Below, one piece after another: positions 62,652 to 64,000 of a stretch of 64,000 nt of DNA. Source of the stretch: Guadua angustifolia (taxonomy: Eukaryota; Streptophyta; Magnoliopsida; Poales; Poaceae); NCBI GenBank assembly GCA_036346375.1, contig CM070500.1, positions 69,134,525 through 69,198,524 of the forward strand. The letters are read 5' to 3'. The position numbers and the translations under genes were made by a program. Below the pieces are notes generated by a model. It was not told the DNA's origin, searched no databases, and was given only the letters and a program-made list of their open reading frames with translations. The first letter of the stretch is position 1, and each line of letters begins with the position of its first letter.

Positions 62652-63170
62652 TGTCGAATATCTAAATATGGGATATGGACGTACGCCATAAACTCAAGGA
62701 TCATACCATATATGTTACGGCAAGCATTTGGAGATTCCTGATATCACGAGCCCAGGCCAATGGGATAAGATATACGCGGGAAGAGATATCCCCATGTAGG
62801 GAAGGATTCGATCGCGTTCGATATGAGAAACCTACTTGAATCGCTGGCGATGGCGAAGTTTGGATATGACAAGGAGATCATAATGGCAATAGACTCCTCA
62901 TCGACTACGATCCAGTACTGCAACCCACAATATAAGGGTGTGGGTAGACGTCGTCAAGGACAAGCAATTCTCAAGCTACAACCATCCAGAGCTAGACGAG
63001 TGACAAGATCTCTGAGCAGAGCATCCTTTAGCCATTGCCTAGCCACCCCTAGATTCATTTTTCCTTGTAATCAGAGCTTGTCATCCCGCTTTGTTCATCG
63101 ATCTCATACATCATCCATACAGGAATAAGGTGTTACTCGATCATCCATACAATCGTGTGCCCTCGATTGT
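62652..63170 (+). repeat. 3' LTR of the deleted gypsy
   Basis: Starts TGTCGAATATC; TATAAGGG at 62931-62938; ends near CCTCGATTGT (63170), matching CTTTGATTGT at the end of the other copy. Confidence 0.78.
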
Positions 63171-63326
63171 ATATTTGACTCTGTATATCTCTAAGGTACC
63201 CTAATATAAGTTTGTTTGTGAAATCATGTGCTGAAAAATTGGCTTAGTAATGAAATTGGCATTGCAAAGTGGTTGCAATCATAGCATGTGTGGTGCTTGT
63301 GCATATGCTGTTTGAGATGATTAATT

Positions 63327-63545
63327 GATATGCTGTGATAGCATGTTAATGGTTTTGCTTGATACAACGCGCTCGTGTGAGTGGTTGCATGGATTGACTT
63401 TGAGTCAAGTCATGGACTTGTGCTCGGATTTGTTTGATATGCTGGTGATAGCATGATGATAGTTTTGCTTGATGCAATGCACTCGTGTGAGTGGTTGCAT
63501 GGATTAACCGTGAGTCAAGTCGTGGGCTTGTGCTCGGAATTGTTT
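63327..63545 (+). repeat. Two-copy tandem repeat of about 110 bp
   Basis: Units 63327-63435 and 63436-63545. Each begins GATATGCTG, contains GATAGCATG, TGGTTTTGCTTGAT-like text, CTCGTGTGAGTGGTTGCATG, GAGTCAAGTC, and ends TTGTGCTCGG plus TTGTTT. Several percent divergence. Confidence 0.9.
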
Positions 63546-63640
63546 CTTGTTTATTCATGTGCAAGTGTTGCTCGAGGGCAAACGTAGTCGATGACGGGAC
63601 CAGAACTAGGTTCATGGAGGAATTGAGGTTTGGGACTAGA

Positions 63641-64000
63641 TTCAGGGAGGAATCGAGGTCTTGGTGGTTAAGGATGTCATGCGGGACGTTCGGGCTAGAG
63701 AACATGCACATGGAGGCTGGTTAGTCACGTATTTACAGCATGTGGGCTGTACATGCGTGCAAGACTAGTTTTTGGCCATGTTGGGCTAGTTTGAGATGTA
63801 TACAAACTCTTTCCGTGTTGGAAGTGGAGTTGTATTCAATCTCGTTATGTTTGCTCAGTATAAATAGGGGGAGGTGTCTCCTGTTTATTTAGAGCGCTAA
63901 GGTTTTAGGGTTGTACTCTTTTGGTTGAGTACTGTAACCAGATCAAAAATAAAAATACTTCCTACATCTCCAGCGTCTGGCGATTTTTCGTTTTGCTCTT
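63641..64000 (+). promoter_or_regulatory. LTR-like promoter with TATA box, runs off the window
   Basis: TATAAATAGGGGGAGG at 63859-63874, downstream GGTTTTAGGGTTGTACTC, and an AATAAAAATACTTCC stretch (63944-63962). The layout (TATA, short leader, A-rich processing region) is that of a plant LTR, more like Ty1-copia than gypsy. The end is cut by the window. No gene is seen downstream. Confidence 0.5.

Larger units (their letters stand above)
58512..63170 (+). mobile_element. Internally deleted Ty3-gypsy element, 4.7 kb
   Basis: LTRs at 58512-59120 and 62652-63170 both begin TGTCGAATATCTAAATATGG. A primer site TTGGCGCGC follows the first. Gag, a protease and an RNase H trace are present, but the RT catalytic core and the whole integrase are absent, as is any clear polypurine tract. 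LTRs look only around 70 percent alike, so the insertion is old and the target duplication is not recognisable. The missing polypurine tract suggests at least part of the deletion happened after integration. Confidence 0.82.

Noticed and set aside
1..64000. tRNA or rRNA genes
   Set aside because: No cloverleaf with T-loop GGTTCRA in proper spacing and no rRNA-like conserved text was seen; the only tRNA-like words are primer-binding sites.

Overview
The window looks like repeat-dense heterochromatic DNA from a grass (Poaceae). I found no intact host gene. Nearly everything recognisable is a transposable element, an element inside another element, or a captured or broken gene fragment. The evidence for a grass is a Sirevirus-type Ty1-copia element, Ty3-gypsy elements of RIRE2/Tat-like and chromovirus-like type, CACTA (En/Spm) DNA transposons with TNP2-type transposase, a Mutator-like (MULE) remnant and a Tourist-like MITE. 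Almost all coding sequence is broken by stops and frameshifts. Some of the short indels cluster at CCG sites, so sequencing error may add to real decay.

Layout, left: 1-705 is a dead gypsy gag. About 1.3-23.5 kb is a CACTA domain read on the minus strand. It has subterminal CCGGATSATCCGG-type repeats, a TNP2 transposase pseudogene (19.3-22.3 kb), a second accessory gene, and a 3' block of duplicated and folded-back gene segments (2.5-4.3 kb). The accessory gene is split by an 11.5-kb minus-strand Sirevirus (6380-17860) flanked by a perfect 5-bp target-site duplication. That Sirevirus has gag, protease, integrase, RT/RNase H and a third env-like ORF, with four polypurine tracts before its 3' LTR. 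The right CACTA terminus (23487) sits inside a MULE transposase, which is followed by a spliced gene fragment of unknown identity.

Layout, middle: 26.2-32.4 kb is the non-coding end and one very long LTR (3.2 kb) of a second Sirevirus-like element on the plus strand. Its LTR carries the most striking signal of the window: at least 18 interrupted palindromes whose arms differ but whose 5-nt centre is nearly always TGTGT. About 33.6-37.2 kb is a long gypsy-type LTR that hosts a TTA-flanked MITE, many self-complementary GCCGTTGGAT-type units and a cluster of ACGT-core sites. It abuts an exon of a plant aspartic proteinase. From 38.3 kb a CACTA end lies inside the gag of an old AT-rich RIRE2/Tat-like gypsy (38.6-45.9 kb, continuing at 54.94 kb).

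Layout, right: the 3' LTR of that old gypsy was hit by a younger GC-rich gypsy (45886-54939), which has recognisable LTRs, no gag, a full pol order and a long antisense gene. Then come a chromovirus-like LTR (about 55.1-57.8 kb), a CACTA terminus (57842), a 4.7-kb gypsy that has lost its RT catalytic core and integrase (58512-63170), a 110-bp tandem repeat, and a TATA-bearing LTR-like promoter that runs off the end.

The genes do not form a host pathway. The order of events is legible: CACTA into MULE, Sirevirus into CACTA, and gypsy into gypsy.
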